A stretch of 64,000 nt of DNA, from NCBI RefSeq assembly GCF_000169095.1, contig NZ_AAVU01000010.1, positions 62,001-126,000 on the forward strand, read 5' to 3'. The notes beneath the pieces are model-generated. The model saw nothing but the letters and a program-made list of their open reading frames with translations, had not been told where the DNA came from and did not search any database. Positions 18,187-27,291 of this stretch are shown piece after piece; position 1 is the stretch's first letter; each line of letters opens with the position of its first letter. The stretch comes from Lyngbya sp. PCC 8106. Its GTDB lineage: Bacteria > Cyanobacteriota > Cyanobacteriia > Cyanobacteriales > Microcoleaceae. A program made the translations under genes and the position numbers.

Positions 18187-19566
18187 ATGAAAACATTAAA
18201 CAGCCCTAAAACTTCCCCCTTAATTCAACGCCTGCAATGGGTATTTAATCCTCTCGAATATATGGAAACGAATGTCAAAATTAATCGGGATATTTTCAAC
18301 ACCCAGGTTACAGGTGGTGTCGGGCTAATATTTGTCAATAGTCCTGAAGGAATGCAAGAATTACTGACTCGGGATACCAAAGAATTTTACGCCCCAGGTT
18401 CAATTAATGAAATTTTGAAACCTCTACTCGGTGAACAATCTGTTATGCTATTAGATGGTGATCGTCATAAACGACAACGTAAACTCTTAATGCCTCCTTT
18501 TCATGGGGAAAGAATGCGAACTTATGGCGAACTAATCCTTAATATTACACAGCAAGCCACCGCAAAATTGAAACCCGGTCAACCGTTTATCGCCCGAAAT
18601 GCCATGCAAGAAATTACGTTAGCAGTTATTTTACAGGCGGTTTTTGGGATTTACGAAGGGTCGCGTTATGACAAATTAAAACAATTAATTACTTCATTAC
18701 TCGCAGTCACAGACTCTCCCGTAAGTTCGAGTTTATTATTTTTCACATCCCTACAAAAAGACTGGGGTGCTTGGAGTCCTTGGGGAAGATTTTTACGAAT
18801 GCGCCAAAAAGTTGACCAATTATTGTTTGCAGAAATCGAAGAACGTCGCCAAAATTGGGATGAAAATCGCACCGATATTCTAAATTTAATGATGGCGGCG
18901 CGAGACGAAGACGGACAACCGATGGCCGATGAAGAATTACGAGATGAATTACTCACTTTATTGGTTGCAGGTCACGAAACAACTGCAACTGCAATGGCTT
19001 GGGCGTTGTATTGGATACATCGACAACCAGAAGTTTATCAAAAGTTGATTCAAGAGTTAGAAAGTTTACCCGAAAATGCTGACCCGATGACAATTTTCCG
19101 GCTTCCTTATTTAACAGCCGTTTGTAATGAAGCCCTGCGAATTTATCCCGTTGCGATGTTAACTTTTCCCCGAGTCACAAAAGAACCAACACAACTTCTA
19201 GGATATGAATTAGAAGCAAATATAGGTTTAGCGGGTTGTATTTATTTACTTCATCATCGAGAAGATTTATATCCCGAACCCAAACAATTTAAACCCGAAC
19301 GATTTTTAGAACGGAAGTTTTCTCCCTATGAATTTTTACCCTTTGGTTCAGGTGCGCGTCAATGTATTGGGATGGCGTTAGCGCAGTTTGAAATGAAGTT
19401 AGCACTGGCTCAAATTTTACTTGATTATGACCTAACTTTACTTGAAAAACGTCCGGTTAAAGCTGCACGTCGAGGGGTAACATTATCGCCTGTTGGGGGA
19501 ATTAAAATGATGATGAATGGAAAACGCACTCCCTCAAAATCTGTCGCCATTCCCGCAACAGTTTAG
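18187..19566 (+). CDS. Cytochrome P450, CYP110-like (second copy)
   Basis: 459 residues. Motifs are AGHETTA (I helix), EALR (ExxR) and FLPFGSGARQCIG (haem loop). It is clearly similar to the P450 at 13209: both share KLLMPPFHGER and WGAWSPWGRFLR or a close variant, so an older duplication is likely, with ispH and two other genes now between them. The start ATG follows a 291-base gap. The substrate is unknown. Confidence 0.93.
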   Translation: MKTLNSPKTSPLIQRLQWVFNPLEYMETNVKINRDIFNTQVTGGVGLIFVNSPEGMQELLTRDTKEFYAPGSINEILKPLLGEQSVMLLDGDRHKRQRKLLMPPFHGERMRTYGELILNITQQATAKLKPGQPFIARNAMQEITLAVILQAVFGIYEGSRYDKLKQLITSLLAVTDSPVSSSLLFFTSLQKDWGAWSPWGRFLRMRQKVDQLLFAEIEERRQNWDENRTDILNLMMAARDEDGQPMADEELRDELLTLLVAGHETTATAMAWALYWIHRQPEVYQKLIQELESLPENADPMTIFRLPYLTAVCNEALRIYPVAMLTFPRVTKEPTQLLGYELEANIGLAGCIYLLHHREDLYPEPKQFKPERFLERKFSPYEFLPFGSGARQCIGMALAQFEMKLALAQILLDYDLTLLEKRPVKAARRGVTLSPVGGIKMMMNGKRTPSKSVAIPATV

Positions 19567-19604
19567 AAAGACTCATCTAAAGTTTTAGGGGCGAGTTTAA
19601 CCTC

Positions 19605-20438
19605 ATGTACGACAATATTTGTAAATTCATTGCTGAAGAATTTTCCACCGACTTAGCCAGTTGGTTACTAGGTGAACCCATTCAACTGACGCAACTCAGC
19701 CCCAAAGAACTTTCTATTGAACCCATTCGCACCGATGCGTTAATCTTAAAACAGTCTAATAATTTAGTTCTTCATGTTGAATTTCAGACTAAAACGGAAG
19801 CCACAATTCCCTTTCGGATGACAGATTATCGCCTGCGAGTACATCGGCGCTATCCTGATAAAGAAATGCACCAAGTCGTTATTTATCTCAAACAAACGGC
19901 TTCCGAGTTAGTTTATCAAAATACATTTACTTTGACTCGAACTCGCCATGAATTTGAGGTAATTCGCTTGTGGGAACAGCCAACCGAACAATTTCTTGAT
20001 ACACCGGGATTATTACCTTTTGCGGTATTGAGTCGAACCGATGAAAAAGTGGAAGTGTTGCGGGAAGTCGCGCGTCGAGTGGAGGCGATTTCTGATAGAC
20101 GAGTTCAGTCTAATGTCGGTGCATCTGCTTTTATTCTCGCTGGGTTAGTATTAGAGAAGGAGATTATTGGGACTATTCTTAGGAGGGATATTATGGAGGA
20201 GTCTGTGACTTATCAAGAACTAAGAAGAGAAGCGCGCGAGCAAGGACTTCAGGAAGGTAGAGTAGAAGGACTTCAACAAGGACTTCAACAAGGACTTCAG
20301 GAAGTCGCTCTCAATTTACTGAGGAGTGGAATGAGTCTCGAACAAGTGGCGAATTTCACAGGTTTATCCCTTGAACAAGTTACACAATTACAGCTTATTT
20401 CTACTCAAGCTGAACCTCCCGTTTCTGACGATAATTAG
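19605..20438 (+). CDS. Rpn-family (PD-(D/E)XK) nuclease/transposase-like protein
   Basis: 277 residues. The N-terminus (MYDNICKFIAEEF, LLGEPIQLTQLSPKELSIEP) and the nuclease core RTDALIL...LHVEFQTK fit the Rpn/DUF4351 group, in which the active site is D...E-x-Q/K. E. coli Rpn proteins cut DNA and raise RecA-independent recombination. The C-terminal part has a Q/E-rich stretch built from a 12-base repeat, then LRSGMSLEQVANFTGLSLEQV, a helical tail common in this family. It follows the P450 by 38 bases. Cyanobacteria carry many such genes and their role is not settled. Confidence 0.82.
   Translation: MYDNICKFIAEEFSTDLASWLLGEPIQLTQLSPKELSIEPIRTDALILKQSNNLVLHVEFQTKTEATIPFRMTDYRLRVHRRYPDKEMHQVVIYLKQTASELVYQNTFTLTRTRHEFEVIRLWEQPTEQFLDTPGLLPFAVLSRTDEKVEVLREVARRVEAISDRRVQSNVGASAFILAGLVLEKEIIGTILRRDIMEESVTYQELRREAREQGLQEGRVEGLQQGLQQGLQEVALNLLRSGMSLEQVANFTGLSLEQVTQLQLISTQAEPPVSDDN
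20244..20303 (+). repeat. 12-bp tandem repeat inside the Rpn-like gene
   Basis: The unit GGACTTCAACAA occurs at 20268-20279 and 20280-20291. The variant GGACTTCAGGAA occurs at 20244-20255 and 20292-20303. It encodes a GLQQ/GLQE stretch and could change length by slippage without breaking the frame. Confidence 0.8.
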
Positions 20439-20575
20439 TTAATACAAAATTGAAAAAATAATGCGACACAAGGGAATAGGGAACAGGAGTAGAAGTAAAA
20501 GAGGGGGCTGGTTGATTGAGGTTAATTATGATAAACATAAATCTAGATGGAACCCGCCCCCGTCACAATATCGAG

Positions 20576-22498
20576 TTAAGTCTTCTCTCCAATTTGGATG
20601 TCTGGTTTGGCAATTCCTTTTTGAACTTGGGCGTGTTTTTCTACCCCTTCAAACGCATAACGATTGTAACCATTGCGTTGAATTAATTCCTCGATATAAG
20701 CTACCCGTTCAGTTGTGGCTGGATGAGTCGAGAAGAAAGAGGAACCGCCTTTAGAACCCTTTTCTTCTGCTAATGTAATCATCAAATTATGTAAACCATC
20801 TGCCGCATATCCAGAGGTTGCTAATACCCGAGTTCCCACTAAATCAGCTTGTCGTTCTTGATCACGATTGTAGTCTAAATTAATCAAATTGGCAATAATA
20901 TTTCCGAGGGGAACGGTATTATTCAACGCTGCATTAACAATCTCTCCCAGATTATTATAAACATTATTGGTAATCACTTGTTTAAACCCATGAGAAAGCA
21001 CCGCATGACTGACTTCATGGGCTAATAAACCTGCAAGTTCGGCTTCCGAATTTGTTTTGAGAACTGCGCCAGTATTGACAAAAACTTTCCCTCCCGGTAA
21101 AGCAAAAGCATTCAACGCCTCATCTGCAACGACATAAAATTCATAATCAAAGTCATTTCTTCCCATATATTGAACGATTTTATTTCCCAACTCATTCACA
21201 TAGTCAACGACTTCTCCTTCTTGAACAATGGGTAACTCTCGCTTATACATTCCCGCAATTTGATTTCCAATTCCAGACTCTCCTTGAACCAAAAGCGTTC
21301 CCATTTTTATCCCTTCTCCCACAATCGCCCCCACCGGGTTACAGGCACCAATAAGAAGACATCCTCCCACTCTCACTGCTGTTCCTACAATTCCCCGTCT
21401 CACCATTTGTCCTTCCAGTCTTCCTTGAAATTTTTTGAGGTTTTTATCTGCACTTTCTGTTAAGGCTGAAGTTTGAGGATGTTCGGGTTGAATGAGAGTA
21501 AATTGACGCGCTGCAATGGAAGCTTCTAAGTATTTTTTATCTGCTTCTAAGGCTTTTACTTGAGCAACAATAAGTTCATAATTATCAGGAAATAAACTGG
21601 TTGCTTGTTCTAAAACCTTGAGAGCGTGTTGAAGTTTTTCTTGTTTTTGATACGCTTGAGACAGGAGTAAATGACCGGGAATAAATGCAGGATATTGTTG
21701 AACAAATTTTTGTAACGGACTCAAATCAGCGGTTTCTTGCCAAACAGCTTGTGCTTCAATCCACAGCGGTTGTGCTTCAGGAATCAACTGTTTAGGATTG
21801 GTAATTTGTCGTATAATTTGAGGTCTTTGTTCAGCTTTAAAAGGTTCTTTAACTTGTCGATAAATCAGTTCAGCTTTGGTTTTATTTCCATTGCGATAAA
21901 ACTCGTCAGCTTGGGCTAAGAGGGTAAAACGTTCTGAGCGTTGAAATTCTTCTTCGAGATTTTGGAGTTTGTTTTCTAGCTCAACTTTAGGGGTGGGCTT
22001 TTTATCTGATGTTGAAACCGATAGGGGTTCTAAATTGGCAATTTTTAGAGAATATTTACCCGACTGTTCTGTTGAATTAACACCGCTAACTTGTAGCGAA
22101 TAAGTACCCGTTTCTGAAAGGGTAATTTGCAGTTCTGACTTCAATAAATTGCGGCTAACTTGACGACTTTCGCCAATGTTTTCACCTTGAGGATTGAGTA
22201 AAATTAGAGTCGGAACAAAATCGGAACTTTCTGCGGTAATTGTTACAGATTGACCTGCTCTGGCGGTAAAATGATGAGCATTGAAGGATGTTTGATTAAA
22301 CTGTTGTCTGACATCCGCCCTGAGAACTCCATCTTCTGCTAAAATAACGATAGAAGTCATGGGAGTTACGGCAGAAGTTGCAAACGCTTTACCCCCAGCG
22401 AGCCAACCGAATCCCAGGGTGGTTAACCCCAAGTGAAGGCTAAGAAACAGAGCCGCTCCTAAAGCTACCCATCTAAAACGATTGATTGATTTCATCAC
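20576..22498 (-). CDS. Secreted M48 metallopeptidase with PPC and TPR-like regions
   Basis: 640 residues. A signal peptide is likely (RFRWVALGAALFLSLHLGLT). Then comes a PPC-type beta domain (about residues 55-150), a charged linker, helical TPR-like repeats (about 190-350) and an M48 peptidase domain (about 400-620). The zinc site is HEVSH in LLAHEVSHAVLSHGF, with the third ligand in DQERQADLVGTRVL. Bacterial relatives such as BepA act on outer-membrane proteins in the periplasm. The PPC domain at the N-terminus is an uncommon position for a module usually found after the protease. Confidence 0.87.
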   Translation of the reverse strand: MMKSINRFRWVALGAALFLSLHLGLTTLGFGWLAGGKAFATSAVTPMTSIVILAEDGVLRADVRQQFNQTSFNAHHFTARAGQSVTITAESSDFVPTLILLNPQGENIGESRQVSRNLLKSELQITLSETGTYSLQVSGVNSTEQSGKYSLKIANLEPLSVSTSDKKPTPKVELENKLQNLEEEFQRSERFTLLAQADEFYRNGNKTKAELIYRQVKEPFKAEQRPQIIRQITNPKQLIPEAQPLWIEAQAVWQETADLSPLQKFVQQYPAFIPGHLLLSQAYQKQEKLQHALKVLEQATSLFPDNYELIVAQVKALEADKKYLEASIAARQFTLIQPEHPQTSALTESADKNLKKFQGRLEGQMVRRGIVGTAVRVGGCLLIGACNPVGAIVGEGIKMGTLLVQGESGIGNQIAGMYKRELPIVQEGEVVDYVNELGNKIVQYMGRNDFDYEFYVVADEALNAFALPGGKVFVNTGAVLKTNSEAELAGLLAHEVSHAVLSHGFKQVITNNVYNNLGEIVNAALNNTVPLGNIIANLINLDYNRDQERQADLVGTRVLATSGYAADGLHNLMITLAEEKGSKGGSSFFSTHPATTERVAYIEELIQRNGYNRYAFEGVEKHAQVQKGIAKPDIQIGEKT

Positions 22499-22770
22499 AC
22501 CAAGGAAGTCTCTAAGTATACCTATTATAGAAATATAGAAGACTTCTCCCCTAAAAGTGTTTCAGGTTTGAGGAGTTCAATGCAGCACAATTTATCCCCT
22601 CATTGCTCGCCAATCTCCAGGGATTTTATCTAATTTTTGTTGGGTTTTGTAACTTCACCCCACCGACATCACAAGCAAGAGCGAAAGCAGAACAAACGAG
22701 AAAGCCTGAAGCCTTTAGTCAAGGAAACTAAGAGCCTCAAACTTTCAAGTTTAACTGAAGCATCAATGGA

Positions 22771-23388
22771 CTACCGTAAAAAACAACAGACCAACCATAA
22801 GACGATTAAAGTTACCAATGTAATAAATCGTTCAGGCTCTAATAAACCCGCCAGAGGACTGAGTAAACTACCTAAAATCAAGCCGAGAATCAGACCAAAA
22901 ACCGTCAATAATACAGCTCGACCAAATTGATTTTCTTTACGATTGAGAAAATACAAACCTGCACCGACACCGAGCGCCAGAGGAAGCTGCAACAACTGAA
23001 TATTCATTCCCGGATAAATACTCAAAAGACTTAATCCCCCGTACATTGCCGAAGTCCATAAGACATCAGAACGAGTGGGAGTGTCAATCATTCGTTGCAA
23101 CCATGCAGGCTTAGAGGAATTAGACTGTTGTACCTCATTAGTCGAGGCTTTTTGTTTTTGTAGCCTCCGTTCTTCAGCAAATCGAATGCGTTCGGGAACC
23201 TTAATTTTCCCTTCCTGGCGCAATTTTAGTCTATCCATCAAAATGGCATCGTAGGCCGCTTCGATGGACTCAATGAGCTGACGCTCACCAGTATATTGCT
23301 CTCTCAGGCGATTGCGTGCATCCTGAATTTCATCAAAGGAGGCATCGACAGTGACCCCAAGCTGTTCGTAGGGACTTTGCTCACTCAT
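22771..23388 (-). CDS. CPP1-like J-like membrane protein (DUF3353)
   Basis: 205 residues. The first 70 residues look like a degenerate J domain (SPYEQLGVTVDASFDEIQDAR) without the HPD motif. Four hydrophobic segments follow in the C-terminal half (for example LLSIYPGMNIQLLQLPLALG and AVLLTVFGLILGLILGSLL). This matches CPP1, which in plants holds protochlorophyllide oxidoreductase stable at the plastid membrane, and its cyanobacterial relatives. A similar chaperone role for POR is inferred from the family. No POR gene is nearby. Confidence 0.82.
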   Translation of the reverse strand: MSEQSPYEQLGVTVDASFDEIQDARNRLREQYTGERQLIESIEAAYDAILMDRLKLRQEGKIKVPERIRFAEERRLQKQKASTNEVQQSNSSKPAWLQRMIDTPTRSDVLWTSAMYGGLSLLSIYPGMNIQLLQLPLALGVGAGLYFLNRKENQFGRAVLLTVFGLILGLILGSLLSPLAGLLEPERFITLVTLIVLWLVCCFLR

Positions 23389-23533
23389 CGCAGTTTTTAA
23401 ACTTTTTCTCTAGATTAAGCTTAACGCGATCACCCTAAATCTAGGGGATCAGGTTAAGGTTGTTTACCTTAAAAAATAGACATAGACAGTCCATACTGAC
23501 CAGTATACAAGACACCGCTCTAGGTGGAACGAC

Positions 23534-24328
23534 TTAAGACGGAACACTGACAATTCCAGACCACTGAACTTTTTTGAGATGGTCTCGGCGATAGGAGAAA
23601 AAAGACTGCGGTTGCTTGTAGGTGCAATCTGGCGAAATCGCCACCTGTTCAGGGCTAATCCCCAACTGTTCTAACTGTAAAGCATTCACACGACGGACAT
23701 CAACCCGTACTTTATCCGGTTCAGAGTCCGGTAAAATCGGAGAGGGTGCCAAATCAAATAATGCGGCTAAGACATCTTCAACAGAAGTTGTAGCTTGGGG
23801 GAGAATCGTTATCCCCAACTGTAATGCTACCTCAGAGGAGACTTGATAGACTTCCCCAGAAATAGCTGGCCCCATGGCAATCCGCAAATTGATCAATTGA
23901 CTGCCTTGAGCTTGAAACTCAGCGATCGCTTGGGGTAAAATTTTACTCGCGGTTCCTCGCCAACCCGCATGAATAGCCGCCACATTTCCAGTTTGTGTAT
24001 CGGCAATCAAAACAGGTACACAGTCAGCGCTTGCTACCCAAACCGCTTGTTGGGGATGTTGAGTCAGTAAAGCATCTGCGTCTAAAAGTTCAGCCGAGTC
24101 CGCCGAGTCAGTAGAAAGTAAAGGCTGAACCTGGGCTGTGTTTAAAACCAAATTGCCATGCACCTGTTTAACGCGGTAAGCCGCAGCGTTAGGTTCTAAA
24201 ACCTCGACCAACTCAGCGGGAGTTCGAGGACTAAAATGGCGACTGAAAAAGCCATGAGGCCAAGCATCGAGTAGACTGCATTTGAGATAGGGTAATTCTT
24301 GCCATTGATGCCAGTGCCAGGTGTACAT
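23534..24328 (-). CDS. pgeF: Peptidoglycan editing factor PgeF (YfiH/DUF152, multicopper-oxidase-like fold)
   Basis: 264 residues. The metal-site residues of the family are in VKQVHGNLV, SADCVPVLI and AIHAGWRGTAS (His, Cys, His). Further conserved blocks are MGPAISGEVYQV and the C-terminal DCTYKQPQSFFSYRRD. In E. coli the protein removes L-Ser wrongly built into peptidoglycan precursors; human FAMIN of the same fold acts on purine nucleosides. The length is normal. It is divergent from birA over about 110 bases with a 23-bp tandem duplication. Confidence 0.9.
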   Translation of the reverse strand: MYTWHWHQWQELPYLKCSLLDAWPHGFFSRHFSPRTPAELVEVLEPNAAAYRVKQVHGNLVLNTAQVQPLLSTDSADSAELLDADALLTQHPQQAVWVASADCVPVLIADTQTGNVAAIHAGWRGTASKILPQAIAEFQAQGSQLINLRIAMGPAISGEVYQVSSEVALQLGITILPQATTSVEDVLAALFDLAPSPILPDSEPDKVRVDVRRVNALQLEQLGISPEQVAISPDCTYKQPQSFFSYRRDHLKKVQWSGIVSVPS

Positions 24329-24373
24329 TTTACAGTTTACAGTGACCAGTTTTTACAGTTTACAGTGACCAGT
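24328..24373. repeat. Perfect 23-bp tandem duplication between pgeF and birA
   Basis: Positions 24328-24350 and 24351-24373 are identical (each starts TTTTACAGTTTACAG). The duplication lies at the very start of pgeF and in the upstream region of birA. It is followed by short related strings (TTGCCTGTTGCC), as seen at other repeat-rich cyanobacterial spacers. Confidence 0.9.
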
Positions 24374-24438
24374 TTGACCTATTGCCTGTTGCCTATAGCA
24401 AGATTGCTTATTGCCTGCTATATTATCGTAATTTGACT

Positions 24439-25290
24439 GTGACTCTCAATTCCCAACGTTTAGAAGCTGCAATAGAAACCTTACAGGAGTTCGCTGAACC
24501 CGATAATACTCACAATCGCGATCCCGAACCTGATTTCAAACTGCATTTATTTGAGTGTATCCCTTCAACCAATCAAATCTTGTGGGAATTGATAGATTCT
24601 GGAGCAAAAGCCGGAACAGTCGTGATCGCCAGCCAACAAACCGCCGGACGGGGACAGTGGGGACGACAGTGGCAATCGAGCCAAGGTGGGTTATACTTGT
24701 CGATGGCTGTAGAACCGCAAATTCTAGCCAGTCACCAAGCCCAACTGACGCTTTGTAGTGCCTGGGGAATTGCCACAATTCTGCAAGATTATCACATTCC
24801 CATTCGTTTAAAATGGCCGAATGATTTAATTCTGACAGAACGTAAGTTAGGTGGTATTCTGACAGAAACAAAAGTAAGCAATGGGCAAATTATTCGAGCG
24901 GTCATCGGGGTCGGCATAAATTGGGCAAACTCCATCCCAGAAACGGGAATTAATCTGCAAACTTACTTTGCTCAAAATCCTCCAGTCAGGGTATTTTCAT
25001 TAGAAATGTTAGCCGCACTGGTTGTACAAGGATTAAGAATGGGTCTGCGGCAGTTATTAACAGTCGGAATAGAACCTGTCTTAAAGTCCTACTCGCAGCT
25101 TTTGACCTGTATCGGGCATCGAGTTAGAGTAGCAGAGCAATCGGGTGTCATCATTGGAGTCAATGCAGCAGGCGAACTCCGGGTTATGCTAGAACCTGAT
25201 CAGGCTAATAAAGCCCAAGAAATTTACATTGAGCCAGGTAAAATAAGTCTTGGCTATGGTTCAGATGAATCATTTAATATCAAATCTTGA
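24439..25290 (+). CDS. birA: Biotin--[acetyl-CoA-carboxylase] ligase
   Basis: 283 residues from the GTG at 24439. The ATP/biotin loop is GRGQWGRQWQSSQGGLYLSM and the catalytic-lysine region is LKWPNDLIL. The ATP site continues in KLGGILTE and VIGVGINWANS. There is no N-terminal DNA-binding domain, so it is a monofunctional ligase and not a repressor. It attaches biotin to the carboxyl carrier protein of acetyl-CoA carboxylase. The frame is open to a TTG at 24382, but that part reads through spacer repeat, so a start at 24433-24439 is preferred. Confidence 0.9.
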   Translation: MTLNSQRLEAAIETLQEFAEPDNTHNRDPEPDFKLHLFECIPSTNQILWELIDSGAKAGTVVIASQQTAGRGQWGRQWQSSQGGLYLSMAVEPQILASHQAQLTLCSAWGIATILQDYHIPIRLKWPNDLILTERKLGGILTETKVSNGQIIRAVIGVGINWANSIPETGINLQTYFAQNPPVRVFSLEMLAALVVQGLRMGLRQLLTVGIEPVLKSYSQLLTCIGHRVRVAEQSGVIIGVNAAGELRVMLEPDQANKAQEIYIEPGKISLGYGSDESFNIKS

Positions 25291-25317
25291 CCTATTCACA
25301 TCGGTTGTGTGAGGAAA

Positions 25318-27249
25318 ATGACGGAATCTCGGTACTCTAAGCAACAGCTCCAATCTCCAGATTGTCAGTTCGTGGAGCGTGGGCAATCCCGTAACGAGCC
25401 AAAGCAATCATCTACCCGGGCGGATATCGGTAAAATTCGTTCTCGTCTGATCGCAGGAAGTTCAGCCATTTTAGGGTTAGGCTGTGCGACCAGTTTAGGG
25501 ATACTAGGCGGTAGTGCGATCGCCACGCAACAATTTTCCATTCCAATAGACTCCCAACCCTACGATTCGGGGGCTTCCTATTCGGCACCAGAATCCTATT
25601 CTGCACCCAGTTATAGCGCACCAGAATCCTATTCGGCACCAGAATCTTATTCTGCACCCAGTTATAGCGCACCTAGTTATAGCGCACCCAGTTATAGCGC
25701 ACCCAGTTATAGCGCACCCAGTTATAGCGCACCCAGTTATAGCGCACCGGAATCTTATAGCGCACCCAGTGGCAGTTATGGCTATTCCTCTGGGGGTTAC
25801 GACTCTCAACCGGGCTACTATTCCCAACCCGCACCCGCCCCGGATTATCAAGCCCCTACAGGCGGCTATGGCTATTCTACCCCTGAACCCTATTATCAAG
25901 AACCTGCGGCATCTGATCCTCCACCCGTCGAGAGTTATTACGCAGAACCGCCTCAACTCGAAATTCCGACGATTATTCCTCCTCCTTCAGAACCGATAGA
26001 GTTACCCAGTAAAGAAGCAACCATTCCATCTGGGGAAGATACTCTCATTCTTCCGGGTAAACAACCTATTGCGGCACCGCCCGTGATTTCACCCCAAGCC
26101 GAAAACTCAAATCTTGATCCGGCAGGCAATAACTATATTGATCCGACAGAATACAATATTGGGGCGACAGGTGGTTATGAATCCCCCAATACGGTGATTT
26201 TCTCGGAACGTTCAACCGGATGTGAGTTTGCCGTCGGCGTGGGCGGGGGTGTACCCACTGGGGCTTGTTTACCTGTCCAAAGTCCGGCTTACACCGCAGA
26301 TGGTAATCCTGTTTATCCTCCGAGTTTAGTGGGCGGAGGTGTTGGCGGGAGTGGCAATCCTCTGGTTAGAAATAGTAATTCAGTTAATAGCAATAACGTT
26401 TATCTCGGCAATGACAACACCTACGCCGGGAATTCCAATTCCTATTACAGTAGTAACAATACTTGGCAACCCGCACCCCAGCAATGGTACGGAGAGTCAC
26501 CCAGTCAGGTCTCTGTCTCGGGTTTGAGTCCCGTTCAAGTTGGGCCGGTGAGTGTGAGTGCGATGAGTAATTCTGGGATGAGTTACTATAACCGTACCAT
26601 GCGCCCCCCGGCGGTTTCTGGAAATGGCGACACAAATTTATTGTTTCCCCTGAGTATTCCAGCGCCGATTACGTCTTTGTTTGGTTGGCGAACTCATCCT
26701 GTATTGGGTTATGGTCGTTTCCACACGGGAATTGATATTGGGGCGGATACCGGAACGCCTGTGGTGGCTTCTTATTCGGGTCAAGTTACAATTGCTGACT
26801 GGTTGGGGGGTTATGGACTGGCGGTGATTGTTGATCACCAAGCAAAATCCAACGAAACCCTTTATGCTCACTTATCAGAACTGTTTGTGCAACCGGGAGA
26901 TTGGGTCAAACAAGGAGAAGTGATCGGACGAGTGGGAAGTACGGGAATGTCTACCGGGCCACACCTTCACTTTGAGTTGCGGAAATTGACCGATCAAGGT
27001 TGGGTAGCGGTGGATGTGCAAACGGATCTTGAATTTGCCCTCGCCCAACTCTTTAATACGATGCGAACCGCAGAGGTGCCGCCAGAAACCTTTATTGCGG
27101 CTTTACCCCAAGAAACCTTTGATGCAAGTACCGGAACGCCTAAATTACCGCCATTACCGCCAGGAATGGATATTATTGTTCCTAACCTCGAACCCCCGAC
27201 TTTGAGTTTTGGGTTTACAGAGAATGTCAAATCACAACAGGAACAGTAG
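25318..27249 (+). CDS. M23 (LytM-like) peptidase with long Tyr-Ser-Ala-Pro repeat region
   Basis: About 643 residues. Near residues 45-65 a hydrophobic stretch (LIAGSSAILGLGCATSLGI) may be a signal or anchor. It is followed by about 180 residues of low-complexity YSAPS/YSAPE and Pro/Tyr-rich sequence, then an Asn/Ser/Gly-rich part. The C-terminal M23 domain has the zinc ligands in HTGIDIGAD and GPHLHFELR, plus GWRTHPVLG at its entry. Such enzymes cut peptide cross-links in peptidoglycan. An in-frame GTG at 25309 is an alternative start. The repeats are the striking feature. Confidence 0.88.
   Translation: MTESRYSKQQLQSPDCQFVERGQSRNEPKQSSTRADIGKIRSRLIAGSSAILGLGCATSLGILGGSAIATQQFSIPIDSQPYDSGASYSAPESYSAPSYSAPESYSAPESYSAPSYSAPSYSAPSYSAPSYSAPSYSAPSYSAPESYSAPSGSYGYSSGGYDSQPGYYSQPAPAPDYQAPTGGYGYSTPEPYYQEPAASDPPPVESYYAEPPQLEIPTIIPPPSEPIELPSKEATIPSGEDTLILPGKQPIAAPPVISPQAENSNLDPAGNNYIDPTEYNIGATGGYESPNTVIFSERSTGCEFAVGVGGGVPTGACLPVQSPAYTADGNPVYPPSLVGGGVGGSGNPLVRNSNSVNSNNVYLGNDNTYAGNSNSYYSSNNTWQPAPQQWYGESPSQVSVSGLSPVQVGPVSVSAMSNSGMSYYNRTMRPPAVSGNGDTNLLFPLSIPAPITSLFGWRTHPVLGYGRFHTGIDIGADTGTPVVASYSGQVTIADWLGGYGLAVIVDHQAKSNETLYAHLSELFVQPGDWVKQGEVIGRVGSTGMSTGPHLHFELRKLTDQGWVAVDVQTDLEFALAQLFNTMRTAEVPPETFIAALPQETFDASTGTPKLPPLPPGMDIIVPNLEPPTLSFGFTENVKSQQEQ
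25660..25749 (+). repeat. 15-bp tandem repeat encoding SYSAP
   Basis: Six consecutive units of AGTTATAGCGCACCC, each with at most a last-base change. They lie within a longer, less regular tract (about 25575-25775) of the same coding pattern. Copy number can vary in steps of five residues without frame loss. Confidence 0.93.
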
Positions 27250-27255
27250 AGTTTG

Positions 27256-27286
27256 TAGAGACGTTCAATTGATGGGAGCGTCTCTA
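27256..27286. terminator. Hairpin between the converging M23 and argF genes
   Basis: TAGAGACG at 27256-27263 pairs with CGTCTCTA at 27279-27286, an 8-bp stem with a 15-base loop. It lies seven bases after the M23 stop and six before the argF stop, so it probably serves both directions. The TAGAGACG/CGTCTCTA arms are a common cyanobacterial repeat type. Confidence 0.7.
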
Positions 27287-27291
27287 ATGAT

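Noticed and set aside
20461..20754. Plus-strand 97-codon frame after the Rpn-like gene
   Set aside because: Mostly antisense to the 3' end of the M48 peptidase gene and starts in repeat-like sequence.
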